A DNA stretch of 64,000 bases, from the NCBI RefSeq assembly GCF_005771675.1, contig NZ_VAJM01000003.1:434001-498000 (forward strand). The letters run 5' to 3'. The position numbers were made by a program, and so were the translations under genes. The stretch comes from Hymenobacter jeollabukensis (lineage in GTDB: Bacteria; Bacteroidota; Bacteroidia; Cytophagales; Hymenobacteraceae). The notes under the pieces were generated by a model. The model saw nothing but the letters and a program-made list of their open reading frames with translations. It had not been told where the DNA came from and searched no databases. Shown here one piece after another: positions 10,215-17,975 of the stretch; positions within the stretch are counted from its first letter, which is position 1; each line of letters begins with the position of its first letter.

Positions 10215-11381
10215 ATGAATACTACTACTACGCTGCTCACCTGGCGCCTCGGCCTCGGTTTGAGCTTTTCCCTGTTGGTGCTGGGCTTCCCGGCCGCACA
10301 GGCCCAGGATCAGCCCCCGCGCAAAGGCGGTGAGCCGGTGCGTACGCCGGTGTACCCACCGCCCGCCCCGCTGGCCAGCGACACCACCCGCACCGATCAG
10401 GTGGGCCAGAGCCAGGAATTTGCCGTGCCCTCGGTGCTGGGCAGCGGCCCGAGCAAGGGCGTAGTGGCTCACTACGAACGGCTCGGCAACTTCTCCATTA
10501 ACTCCAAGCTGCGCGACCGGAACCCCGAAGGCCAGGCCTCGACCACCGTCACCAAGAATGCCCGGGCATACATCAAGGCTTACGCTCCGCTGATCAACCA
10601 CCCGCACCTGAAGATGATTCTCGGCCTGAACTACGACCGGGAAGAGTTTAACTTCAAGAGCCCGGAGGGCAGCACGTTCTACCGCAACCTTGAAGAAAAG
10701 GGGCTGAAGGTCATCGGGGCGCAGCTGGCCGTCATCCGGCCCGTCGATGAGGTGCACTGGTACATTGCCCGCATCAAGGGCGAGCTGAACGGCGACTATA
10801 CTTCCAGTGAGCTGGACGTGCCCGACTACCTGAAGATGTCGGGGGAATTTATCTACGGCTGGAAACGCTCCCCCAACTTCGCCTGGGGTATCGGCGGGCA
10901 GCTGGGCTACACGTTCGGGCGGCAGAGCATCTACCCGGTTATTCTCTACAACCGCACATTCAATCCACGCTGGGGCGTCGAAGCGCTGTTTCCGGCCCGC
11001 GTGTCGTTTCGCTACAACGCCACCCGCAGCACCCTCTTCTTCGCCGGCTACACCGTCGACGGCTACAACTACAACATCAAGCTGCGCGAACCGCTGCAGA
11101 ACGGCCAGCAGACCCTCATCCTGCGCGAAACCGAGCTGAAGCCGCGCGTGCGCCTGGAGCGGGAGATTTACGACTTCCTCTGGTTCGGGCTGGAAGCGGG
11201 CTACCGCTACAACGTCTCCTTCAACGCCCTCGACGAGGCCAATAACAAAGGCCTCGGCCTGCTGCGCAAGAGCCCGCGCCCGCTGCTGCTCGACAACACC
11301 TTGGGCGGCGCCCCCTACGCCGCCTTCGAGCTGTTCCTGGTGCCCCCGCGCAAGTTCCTGAACAAAACCGCCAGCAAGTAG
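10215..11381 (+). CDS. DUF6268-like outer-membrane beta-barrel protein
   Basis: A 388-residue protein with a signal peptide (MNTTTTLL... ending AAQAQ) followed by alternating beta-strand sequence rich in aromatic girdle residues (for example HPHLKMILGLNYDREEF, VHWYIARIKGELNGDY). Overall pattern and length resemble the Bacteroidota DUF6268 barrel family, for which no activity is established. It probably forms a medium-sized barrel in the outer membrane. The frame extends upstream to 10056, but that part overlaps the preceding terminator, so the ATG at 10215 before the signal peptide is the start. No partner gene is obvious. Confidence 0.8.
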   Translation: MNTTTTLLTWRLGLGLSFSLLVLGFPAAQAQDQPPRKGGEPVRTPVYPPPAPLASDTTRTDQVGQSQEFAVPSVLGSGPSKGVVAHYERLGNFSINSKLRDRNPEGQASTTVTKNARAYIKAYAPLINHPHLKMILGLNYDREEFNFKSPEGSTFYRNLEEKGLKVIGAQLAVIRPVDEVHWYIARIKGELNGDYTSSELDVPDYLKMSGEFIYGWKRSPNFAWGIGGQLGYTFGRQSIYPVILYNRTFNPRWGVEALFPARVSFRYNATRSTLFFAGYTVDGYNYNIKLREPLQNGQQTLILRETELKPRVRLEREIYDFLWFGLEAGYRYNVSFNALDEANNKGLGLLRKSPRPLLLDNTLGGAPYAAFELFLVPPRKFLNKTASK

Positions 11382-11400
11382 GCCGACGGTTCACCCCGTA

Positions 11401-11610
11401 GTCATTGCGAGCGAAGCGCGGCAACCGCAGGAAGGCGTAGCCAATCTTTCCTCCAGTAGCACCGCCGCCAAAACTGGCAGAACCCGAAAACAGCCCCGCC
11501 CGAAACTGCAGATGCAGGTTTCGGGCGGGGCTTGTGTTAGCGGCGGCACGTTGTACAGGACCGATTGGCTACGCCTTCCTGCGGTTGCTTCGGCTACGCC
11601 TCGCAATGAC
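11401..11610. repeat. Nested long inverted repeat (GTCATTGCGAGCGAAG family) with internal hairpin
   Basis: The outer arms at 11401-11445 (GTCATTGCGAGCGAAGC...) and 11563-11610 (its near-complement ending CGCAATGAC) are imperfect inverted copies. A second near-perfect hairpin, with 15-bp arms, lies between them at 11492-11532 (AGCCCCGCCCGAAAC...). It sits between convergent genes (DUF6268 plus, ppk minus) and may terminate both. The outer motif resembles dispersed REP-like palindromes rather than a plain terminator. Confidence 0.75.
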
Positions 11611-11640
11611 TGCCACTCGCGCCGGGGCTTGTGGCTCCGC

Positions 11641-13737
11641 CTACTTGCGGCGCTTTTTGCGCAGGTAGTCGTAGGTGGCCTGCTGGGCGCGCACGGGCTT
11701 TTCCTCGGCGGCTTCGCGCAGGTACTGGTTTTGCCAGTCGCGCGACTTTTGGTTGTCCTGGCGCTGCAGGTCGAGCAGGTGGCGCACTTCGCGGCGCACG
11801 TCCGGGTCGTAGAGGGGGAAGGCCACTTCCACCCGCCGGTCCAGGTTGCGCGACATCCAGTCGGCCGAGGCCACGTAGATGCGCTCCTGCCCGCCGTTGC
11901 CGAACACGTACACCCGGGCGTGCTCCAGGTAGCGGTCCACCAGGCCGCGCTGCTGAATGTTCTCGCTCTGGCCCGCCGCACCCGGCACCAGGCACGAAAT
12001 ACCGCGGATGAGCAGCTCCACCCGCACGCCGGCCTGGCTGGCCTCGTAGAGCTTGCGGATAATGGCCTCGTCCTGCAGCGCGTTCAGCTTCAGAATGATG
12101 TAGGCCTCTTGCCCCGCTCGGGCGTGCTCGATTTCCACGTCGATGAGCAGGTTCAGCCGCTGGCGCAGCTCGAAGGGTGCCACCAGCAAGTGGCCGAAGG
12201 GCGCGGGCGTTTCGCGGGAGCGGAAGAAGTCGAAGATGCGGGCCACCTCGCCGGTCAGCCGCTCGTCGGCGGTGAAGAGGCCGTGGTCGGCGTACACGTG
12301 GGAGGTGTCCTCGTTGAAGTTGCCGGTGCTCAGGTAGGCGTAGTGCCGCGGCGCGCCCTCTTCCGGCCGCGTGATGAGCAGCAGCTTGGCGTGCACCTTC
12401 AACTCGGGCACCCCGTAGATGACCACCGCGCCGGCCCGCTCCAGCTTCTCGGCCCAGCGAATGTTGGATTCCTCGTCGAAGCGGGCCTTCAGCTCCACTA
12501 CCACGGTCACGCGCTTGCCGTTTTTGGCGGCCTTCAGCAGGGCTTTGGCCACCTCGCTCTTGCTGGCTACGCGGTAGAGCGTGATGCTCACGTCGGTTAC
12601 GGCCGGGTCCTTGGCCGCTTCCTTGATCAGGCGCGGCACGTAGTCGAACGACTGGTAGGGGTAATGGATCAGGTGGTCGTGCCGGGCCACGGCAGCCAGC
12701 AGGCTTTCCTCCTTGGCCCGCGGCAGCGAGGGGTGGGGCAGGGCATTCTGCGGCGGGTACTGTAGCTCCTTCAGCCCGAAGCCCGGGAAGCCGAAAAAGT
12801 CGCGGAAGTTGTGGTAGCGGCTGCCCTCCACCAGCTCGTCCTTGCCGATGCCGGTCTTTTGCATCACGGCCCGCAGCGCGGCCTTAGGCATGGTGGGGTC
12901 GTAGAGCAGGCGGGCGGGGTAGCCGGTTTCGCGCTTCTGCAGGCTGCTCTTGATTTTGGCCAGCAGGTTGCCCGATACTTCCTCCTGAATGTCCAGCTCC
13001 GCGTCGCGCGACATCTTGATGCTGCTCACTTCCACCGTCTGGTACTTCGGAAACAGCTCGTGGGCGCAGCAGCGCACCACATCATCGAGGAACATCACGT
13101 AGTGCTCGGGGCCCGCGTCGGGCAGCTGCACGAAGCGGCCGCCGTGGCGCTTGGTGGGCAGCTCCATCACCAGCACGCGCTCCTCGTCCTCGGCCTTTTT
13201 GCCCTTCACGTGCCCCGAGAGGTACACGGTGAGGTAGGTGACCTGGTCTTTCAGGAACAGGTGGTGCAGGTTATCGTCGAGCACGATGGGGGACAGCAGA
13301 TCCTGCACCCGGGCGCGGAAATATTCCTTGACCCACTGCCGCTGCTCGGCCGTGAGGTCGTGCTCCGTGACGAGGTGAATGTGCTGGCGGTGCAGCTCGG
13401 GCAGGATCTGGTTGCGAAACGTGTCGCCGAACAATTCCTGCTGTCGGCCCACTTCGGCCAGCACCTGCTGCAGCTGCTGGGCCGGGTCTTCTTCGCCCAG
13501 CTTCGCCAGGGTTTTGCGCTTGAGGTTCTGCAGGCGGCGCAGCGTGGCCACGCGCACCTTGAAGTACTCGTCGAGGTTGGAGGAGAAGATGGCCAGGAAC
13601 TTCAGGCGTTCCAGCAGCGGAACCTCGGGGTTCTGGGCTTCCTGCAGCACGCGGGCGTTGAAGGTCAGCCAGCTTTGTTCGCGGTTGAGCAGCGTCGGCT
13701 CCGGGGGCGGTGGTGTGGTGAGGGCGTCGTGCGGCAT
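11641..13737 (-). CDS. ppk1: Polyphosphate kinase 1
   Basis: A 698-residue protein, the normal length for Ppk1, which reversibly transfers the gamma-phosphate of ATP to polyphosphate. The N domain begins NREQSWLTFNARVLQEA; the head domain and the two phospholipase-D-like catalytic domains follow. The KVHAKL motif carries the phospho-accepting histidine, and HYAYLSTGNFNEDT lies after it. The frame reaches back to 13800, but that extension runs through the repeat at 13743-13834, so the ATG at 13737 (MPHDALTT) is preferred. Downstream in the same direction as the SixA-type phosphatase gene, about 100 bp away. Polyphosphate supports stress survival in many bacteria. Confidence 0.95.
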   Translation of the reverse strand: MPHDALTTPPPPEPTLLNREQSWLTFNARVLQEAQNPEVPLLERLKFLAIFSSNLDEYFKVRVATLRRLQNLKRKTLAKLGEEDPAQQLQQVLAEVGRQQELFGDTFRNQILPELHRQHIHLVTEHDLTAEQRQWVKEYFRARVQDLLSPIVLDDNLHHLFLKDQVTYLTVYLSGHVKGKKAEDEERVLVMELPTKRHGGRFVQLPDAGPEHYVMFLDDVVRCCAHELFPKYQTVEVSSIKMSRDAELDIQEEVSGNLLAKIKSSLQKRETGYPARLLYDPTMPKAALRAVMQKTGIGKDELVEGSRYHNFRDFFGFPGFGLKELQYPPQNALPHPSLPRAKEESLLAAVARHDHLIHYPYQSFDYVPRLIKEAAKDPAVTDVSITLYRVASKSEVAKALLKAAKNGKRVTVVVELKARFDEESNIRWAEKLERAGAVVIYGVPELKVHAKLLLITRPEEGAPRHYAYLSTGNFNEDTSHVYADHGLFTADERLTGEVARIFDFFRSRETPAPFGHLLVAPFELRQRLNLLIDVEIEHARAGQEAYIILKLNALQDEAIIRKLYEASQAGVRVELLIRGISCLVPGAAGQSENIQQRGLVDRYLEHARVYVFGNGGQERIYVASADWMSRNLDRRVEVAFPLYDPDVRREVRHLLDLQRQDNQKSRDWQNQYLREAAEEKPVRAQQATYDYLRKKRRK

Positions 13738-13742
13738 CTTGT

Positions 13743-13834
13743 CAATGAGTGAATAAGTGAATGAGCGAATGAGTGAATGGAAAGGATAGCCGAACGACAA
13801 TCACTCATTCACTCATTCGCCCATTCACTCATTG
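13743..13834. repeat. Inverted repeat whose arms are built of degenerate GTGAATGA units
   Basis: Left arm 13743-13780 and right arm 13798-13834 are near-complements, each made of four to five degenerate copies of an 8-base unit (GTGAATGA, GCGAATGA). The element fills the gap between the sixA-like gene and ppk1. It resembles the elements at 29829-29924 and 33617-33769 in design. Confidence 0.8.
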
Positions 13835-13838
13835 AATA

Positions 13839-14336
13839 TCAGTCTTCGTGGTTTTTCGGCGTGTCCACGAAGTACAATTCGGCGTTGTGGCGGTGGGCGT
13901 CGGCCCAGTGCTCGGTCTGGAAGTGCAGGCACACCACGGCGGCCGTGGTCATTTCGTGCACGGCACTGGGCGAGAGATAGTTCACCGTATCGGTGATGGT
14001 GGGGTTATGGCCCACCAGCAGCACGCTGTTCACGTCATCGGGCAGCTCCTGCACGATGCCCACCAGCCGGTCGAGGTCGGCTTCGTAGATGCCGTCGAGC
14101 ACCTGAATGCGCTCAGGCGGGTAGTTCAGTTCCTTGGCCACCAGGGCAGCGGTGCTCAGGGCCCGCACGGCCGGGCTGCTCACCAGCAAATCCAGCTGAA
14201 TGTTGCGCTCGGCCAGGGCCTGGCCCATTTGAGGCGCGTCGGTGCGGCCGCGGTTGTTGAGGGGGCGTTCTTTGTCGCTGAGCCCGTCGAAGTTCCAGCT
14301 CGACTTGGCGTGGCGCATCAGGTACAGGATTTTCAT
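13839..14336 (-). CDS. SixA-type histidine phosphatase
   Basis: A 165-residue protein of the histidine phosphatase (phosphoglycerate-mutase-like) superfamily, SixA branch by size. The catalytic RHA is at residues 8-10, followed by SSPAVRAL and the second histidine in LLVGHNP (H110). SixA of Escherichia coli removes phosphate from phosphohistidine on phosphotransfer proteins. The substrate here is unknown. It is transcribed towards ppk1, with the inverted repeat between them, so co-transcription is possible but not assured. Cytoplasmic; no signal peptide. Confidence 0.9.
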   Translation of the reverse strand: MKILYLMRHAKSSWNFDGLSDKERPLNNRGRTDAPQMGQALAERNIQLDLLVSSPAVRALSTAALVAKELNYPPERIQVLDGIYEADLDRLVGIVQELPDDVNSVLLVGHNPTITDTVNYLSPSAVHEMTTAAVVCLHFQTEHWADAHRHNAELYFVDTPKNHED

Positions 14337-14412
14337 CGTGGGAGGGGAGAGGTGGCAGTAGCGGGCTTCTTTACTGTAGCCCGCCGAAAATAGTTATCAG
14401 CCCCGGCGGCGC

Positions 14413-14455
14413 CAAAAGCAAAACCCGCCCCGCCGGGCGGCGGAGCGGGTTTGCA
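14413..14455 (-). terminator. Terminator after the GEVED metalloprotease gene
   Basis: Read on the minus strand, a GC-rich hairpin (GCAAACCCGCTCC... pairing with ...GGCGGGTTTTGC) is followed by a T-rich tail. It lies about 40 bases past the stop codon at 14498. Confidence 0.8.
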
Positions 14456-14497
14456 AAGAGGTGAGTGAGGCGGCGTCGGGCGCCGCTTGGAGTAAGC

Positions 14498-16207
14498 TTA
14501 TTGCTTCACGAAGCGCTGGTGTACCACCGTGTCGCCGTCCTTCAGGCGCAGGGTGTACACACCGGCCGGCAGCTGCTGCACTTCCAGCATGCCCGAGCCG
14601 TCGTAGCGCACCTGCTTCATGCTGGCGCCGCGGGCGTCCAGCACTTCCACCTGCACGTCACCGGCTTTGTGGTTGGACGGCAGCACCAGGTTCAGCACGT
14701 CGCTGGTCGGGTTCGGGAACAGCTTGTAGTCGGCCAGCGTGGCCTTAGCCGATTCCGAGGTGCGCAGGCCGCCGGTGATGTTCACCGTGTAGTCTTCGGT
14801 TTCGCCGTAGCTGTAGCTGCCGCAGCTGGTGGTGGCCGAGGCGTCGCTCATCACCACGCGCATGCGGGTCGCACCGTTTTTGGCCGTGCTGGGCACCGTG
14901 AAGGCGCTGCTCAGCGTGGTGCTCACGTTGCTGCTGCGGCTGGCTACCAGCTCCCCGGCGTCGGTAAATACGCCGTTCTGGTTGTAGTCGATGTACACTT
15001 TCCAGTACTCGGTGTAAGCCGAGCTGGCGAAACCGGCCGAGTAGTAGATGGTCTGGGCCGAGCCCGCGGCCAGCGTGGTGCTGCTGGCGGTGCCGTCGTA
15101 GTAGCCGGCGTTGGCGGCCGAGGTGCGGTTGATGGAGCCCAGCTGCACCAGGTCAATCCACTCGTAGCTCACGCTCGTGCCTTTCGAGGCGCAGTAGGTC
15201 GGGGTGGTACCGCCGCCACCGCCGGGAGCCGTGCCGCCCACCGAGGTCAGCAGCCCTACGCGGGCGCCGCCGGTAGCAAACAGCGCGTTCATGCGCGACG
15301 ACTGGCCGGTCGAGAACATGTACATGGCTGCGTCGTCCACGTAGTCCATGTAGTTCATGAACATGTCGCTGGTGTTCGAGCAGGAGGGGTTGGGGTAGGT
15401 CGGCGTGCCGTAGTTTTCGTCGGCCTGGTTGGGCGTGTCCGATACGTTGTCGGTGCCGGTGCAGGCGGTGCCGTCGTCACCCCAGATGTGGTTCAGGTTC
15501 AGCCAGTGGCCTACTTCGTGGGTAGCGGTGCGGCCCAGGTTGAAGGGTGCTACGGCCGAGCCGCCTTTGCCGAAGGCCGTGGTCAGGATAACCACGCCGT
15601 CGGTAGCGGCCGCGCCGCCGGGGAACTGCGCGTAGCCCAGCACGCCGCCCGAGAGATTACACACCCACAGGTTCAGGTACTTGCTGGAGTTCCACGCGTC
15701 GAGGCCGCCGGTGCTGGCCTTTTTCATCGCGTCGTTGGTGCCCCAGGAGGTGGTAGAAGTCTGCTTCCGCTCGATGCCAGTGGTAGCGGCGCCGGTAGGC
15801 GTCTGCTTGGCCAGCACGAACTGAATGCCGACGTTGGCCACCAGCCCGGCAAACGCCGACGGAGTCTTGGTGTAGTCGGAGTTGGTTTTGCTGTAGTCCT
15901 GGTTCAGTACGTCGAGCTGCGACTGAATCTGGGCATCAGAAATGTTCTGGGCCGAGGTGTTATAGAGCACGTGTACCACCACCGGGATGGTGATGACGGC
16001 GTTGGTGCGCTGGGCGTCGTTGCTCTTGCCGGACACGTAGGCCTGGGCCTGGGCTTCGATAGCGGCACGACGGGCGGCCAGCGAGGGGTCGGCCGCCAGC
16101 TGGGCCTGCAGGTTTTCAACGGTAGCGCACTGGCGAACCGACTGTGCCTGCGCGGCAGAGGTCAGCAAGCCCAGGCACGCCAAGGCAGCGTAAACGGTTT
16201 TCTTCAT
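14498..16207 (-). CDS. Secreted M43-family zinc metalloprotease with GEVED domain and T9SS sorting domain
   Basis: A 569-residue protein. Signal peptide 1-22 (MKKTVYAALACLGLLTSAAQ AQ). The metzincin motif HEVGHWLNLNH has zinc ligands H230, H234 and H240 and catalytic E231; a Met-turn (MNYMDY) lies near 285. These are features of pappalysin-type M43 peptidases. A GEVED domain follows (about 370-480: DYNQNGVFTDAGEL, GETEDYTV), then a type A T9SS sorting domain (LFPNPTSDVLNLVL). It is predicted to be an extracellular or surface-attached protease. The ATG at 16207 is chosen because it begins the signal peptide; the frame extends 20 codons further. It is paralogous to the next gene upstream. Confidence 0.92.
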   Translation of the reverse strand: MKKTVYAALACLGLLTSAAQAQSVRQCATVENLQAQLAADPSLAARRAAIEAQAQAYVSGKSNDAQRTNAVITIPVVVHVLYNTSAQNISDAQIQSQLDVLNQDYSKTNSDYTKTPSAFAGLVANVGIQFVLAKQTPTGAATTGIERKQTSTTSWGTNDAMKKASTGGLDAWNSSKYLNLWVCNLSGGVLGYAQFPGGAAATDGVVILTTAFGKGGSAVAPFNLGRTATHEVGHWLNLNHIWGDDGTACTGTDNVSDTPNQADENYGTPTYPNPSCSNTSDMFMNYMDYVDDAAMYMFSTGQSSRMNALFATGGARVGLLTSVGGTAPGGGGGTTPTYCASKGTSVSYEWIDLVQLGSINRTSAANAGYYDGTASSTTLAAGSAQTIYYSAGFASSAYTEYWKVYIDYNQNGVFTDAGELVASRSSNVSTTLSSAFTVPSTAKNGATRMRVVMSDASATTSCGSYSYGETEDYTVNITGGLRTSESAKATLADYKLFPNPTSDVLNLVLPSNHKAGDVQVEVLDARGASMKQVRYDGSGMLEVQQLPAGVYTLRLKDGDTVVHQRFVKQ

Positions 16208-16407
16208 AAAAGGGGGTTGGTTGTGGAAAAGGGGAACGGTATGACTTTTTGAAAGTCGCGGTGGCAATCTTTGAAATTATTGCTTGGCTAACAAGTGTTT
16301 GTTGAAAAATTATTCAAAAAAAGTATTGCTAATCCCTGCAGGTGTAAATAAAGCCTGCAACAAATTGCGGTTTTGTCAGGCCGACCGTCAAGGCTTAGTA
16401 CAACTAT

Positions 16408-16463
16408 CCGCTAATGCAAAAAGCGTTCATTCCGCGCGGAATGAACGCTTTTTGCATTAGCGG
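16408..16463. terminator. Perfect 56-bp palindrome, probable terminator of the upstream metalloprotease gene
   Basis: Bases 16408-16435 and 16436-16463 are exact reverse complements with no spacer. Each arm contains five consecutive A or T (GCAAAAAGCG). It starts 14 bases after the stop codon (at 16478) of the minus-strand gene, the normal position of a terminator, but the T run is inside the stem rather than behind it. Confidence 0.8.
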
Positions 16464-16477
16464 GGAGGCTTGTCCGG

Positions 16478-17755
16478 CTACTCCTTCATGAAGCTTTTCT
16501 GCACCGTCTGCTGGCCGTCGTTGATGGCAATGCGGTACAGGCCCTTGTTCAGGCCCTGCACGTCTACCCGACCGGTGGCGGCATTGTAGCGGGCACCTTT
16601 CATCAGCTGGCCGTGGATGTCATACACCTGCACGCTCACGTTGGCGGTGCGCGTACCCACGTTGGCATCGGTCAGCGTCAGGGTCGAGGTCGCCGGGTTC
16701 GGGAACAGCGAGTACGAGGTCAGCGCCGTGCGCGGTGAGGTACCGCCGTTCGAAGTCAGCAGCGAGGCGCGGGCACCACCCGAGCCGAACAGCGCGTTCA
16801 TGCGCGAGGACTGGCCGGTGGTGAACATGTACATGCACTGGTCGTAGGTGTAGTCCATGTAGTTCATCGACATGTCGCCCTGGTTGCTGCAGGTCACGTG
16901 CGGGAAAGCCGGGCAGCCGCCGTTGCTGGTCTGCTGGGTGGGCGTGTCGGCCACGAGGTCGTTGCCGCAGCTGGCATCACCCCAGATGTGGCGCAGGTTC
17001 AGCCAGTGGCCTACTTCGTGGGTAGCGGTGCGGCCCTTGTTGTAGTTGGTAGCCGCGCCCCCGGGCACCGAGGAGTACAGCACCACCACGCCATCGGTGG
17101 CAGCCGCGCCGCCGGGGAATTGCGCGTAGCCCAGTAGGCCCTGGCCCAGGTTGCAGAGCCACAGGTTCAGGTATTTATTAGCCGGCCAGGCGTCGCTGCC
17201 GCCCTTGCTGGAGTACTTCACGAAGTCGTTTGAGCTGAACGAGCGGGTCTTGGTGGATTTGCGCACCACGCCGGTAGTAGCCGCGCCGTTCGGGTCGCGC
17301 TTGGCCAGCACGAACTGGATGTTGGTGTTGGCGGCCAGGCCGGCGTAAATCGAAGGCGTGTTGGCCGCGTCGGCGTTCAGCTTGGCGTAGTCCGCGTTCA
17401 GGGTGGCAATCTGCGCGTCGATCTGCGACTGCGGCACGTTCTGCGCGGCCGTGTTGTACACCACGTGCACCACCACCGGGATGGTCACCACGGCGTTGGT
17501 GCGGTTCATGGTCGGGTTGGCCACGAAGCTGCGCGTCTGGGCTTCGATGGCGGCCAGGCGCTGGCTCATGGCCGGGTCGGCGGCAATCTGCTGGGCCAAT
17601 ACCTCCATCGAGGCGCATTGGCGGCCAGGGGCGCCGGGCATTTCCACCTGGGGCTGGGCGCTCTGGGCAATGGCGCGGGCCGCATCCTGCGCCGTAGCGG
17701 GCAGCAGGGCGGCAAAGCTCAAACCGAAAGTGAGGGCGTAGAACGTTTTCTTCAT
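16478..17755 (-). CDS. Secreted M43-family zinc metalloprotease with T9SS sorting domain
   Basis: A 425-residue protein with a signal peptide (MKKTFYALTFGLSFAALLPA, cleavage near TAQ), a propeptide-like segment, and the M43 motif HEVGHWLNLRH with ligands H246, H250 and H256 and catalytic E247. The Met-turn MNYMDYTYD and the cysteines of the pappalysin core are present. A type A T9SS sorting domain ends the protein (LFPNPATSTLTLTD). Unlike its downstream paralogue it has no GEVED domain. The two share long identical stretches (LLGYAQFPGGAAATDGVV), so they arose by duplication. Predicted extracellular protease; its substrate is unknown. Confidence 0.92.
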   Translation of the reverse strand: MKKTFYALTFGLSFAALLPATAQDAARAIAQSAQPQVEMPGAPGRQCASMEVLAQQIAADPAMSQRLAAIEAQTRSFVANPTMNRTNAVVTIPVVVHVVYNTAAQNVPQSQIDAQIATLNADYAKLNADAANTPSIYAGLAANTNIQFVLAKRDPNGAATTGVVRKSTKTRSFSSNDFVKYSSKGGSDAWPANKYLNLWLCNLGQGLLGYAQFPGGAAATDGVVVLYSSVPGGAATNYNKGRTATHEVGHWLNLRHIWGDASCGNDLVADTPTQQTSNGGCPAFPHVTCSNQGDMSMNYMDYTYDQCMYMFTTGQSSRMNALFGSGGARASLLTSNGGTSPRTALTSYSLFPNPATSTLTLTDANVGTRTANVSVQVYDIHGQLMKGARYNAATGRVDVQGLNKGLYRIAINDGQQTVQKSFMKE

Positions 17756-17907
17756 AGAAGGGTTTGGTGGTTGTGTTGGCGGAGTTGTCTGGTAATAGAC
17801 GAATTACTGTACAGAAAAGCAAAAAATAGGTTGCTAATTTTTAAATAGTGCAAATTATATGTGTCTATCAATAAGGAAAATAAAATGTTGATGACGGCTG
17901 GATTGGC

Positions 17908-17940
17908 CAAAAAGAAGAGCCTGGCCAACGGCCAGGCTCT
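17908..17940 (-). terminator. Terminator after hflX
   Basis: On the minus strand, perfect 11-bp arms (17930-17940 and 17916-17926, AGAGCCTGGCC and its complement) with a 3-base loop are followed by a T-rich tract. It lies 36 bases past the hflX stop. Confidence 0.9.
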
Positions 17941-17975
17941 CGCAAAAACAGGACTATGAAGGGATAGGCGCCGGC

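Noticed and set aside
14465-16252. 595-codon plus-strand frame opposite the first metalloprotease
   Set aside because: Its sequence is a Val/Gly/His-rich antisense shadow; the minus-strand gene has a signal peptide, a zinc motif and a sorting domain.
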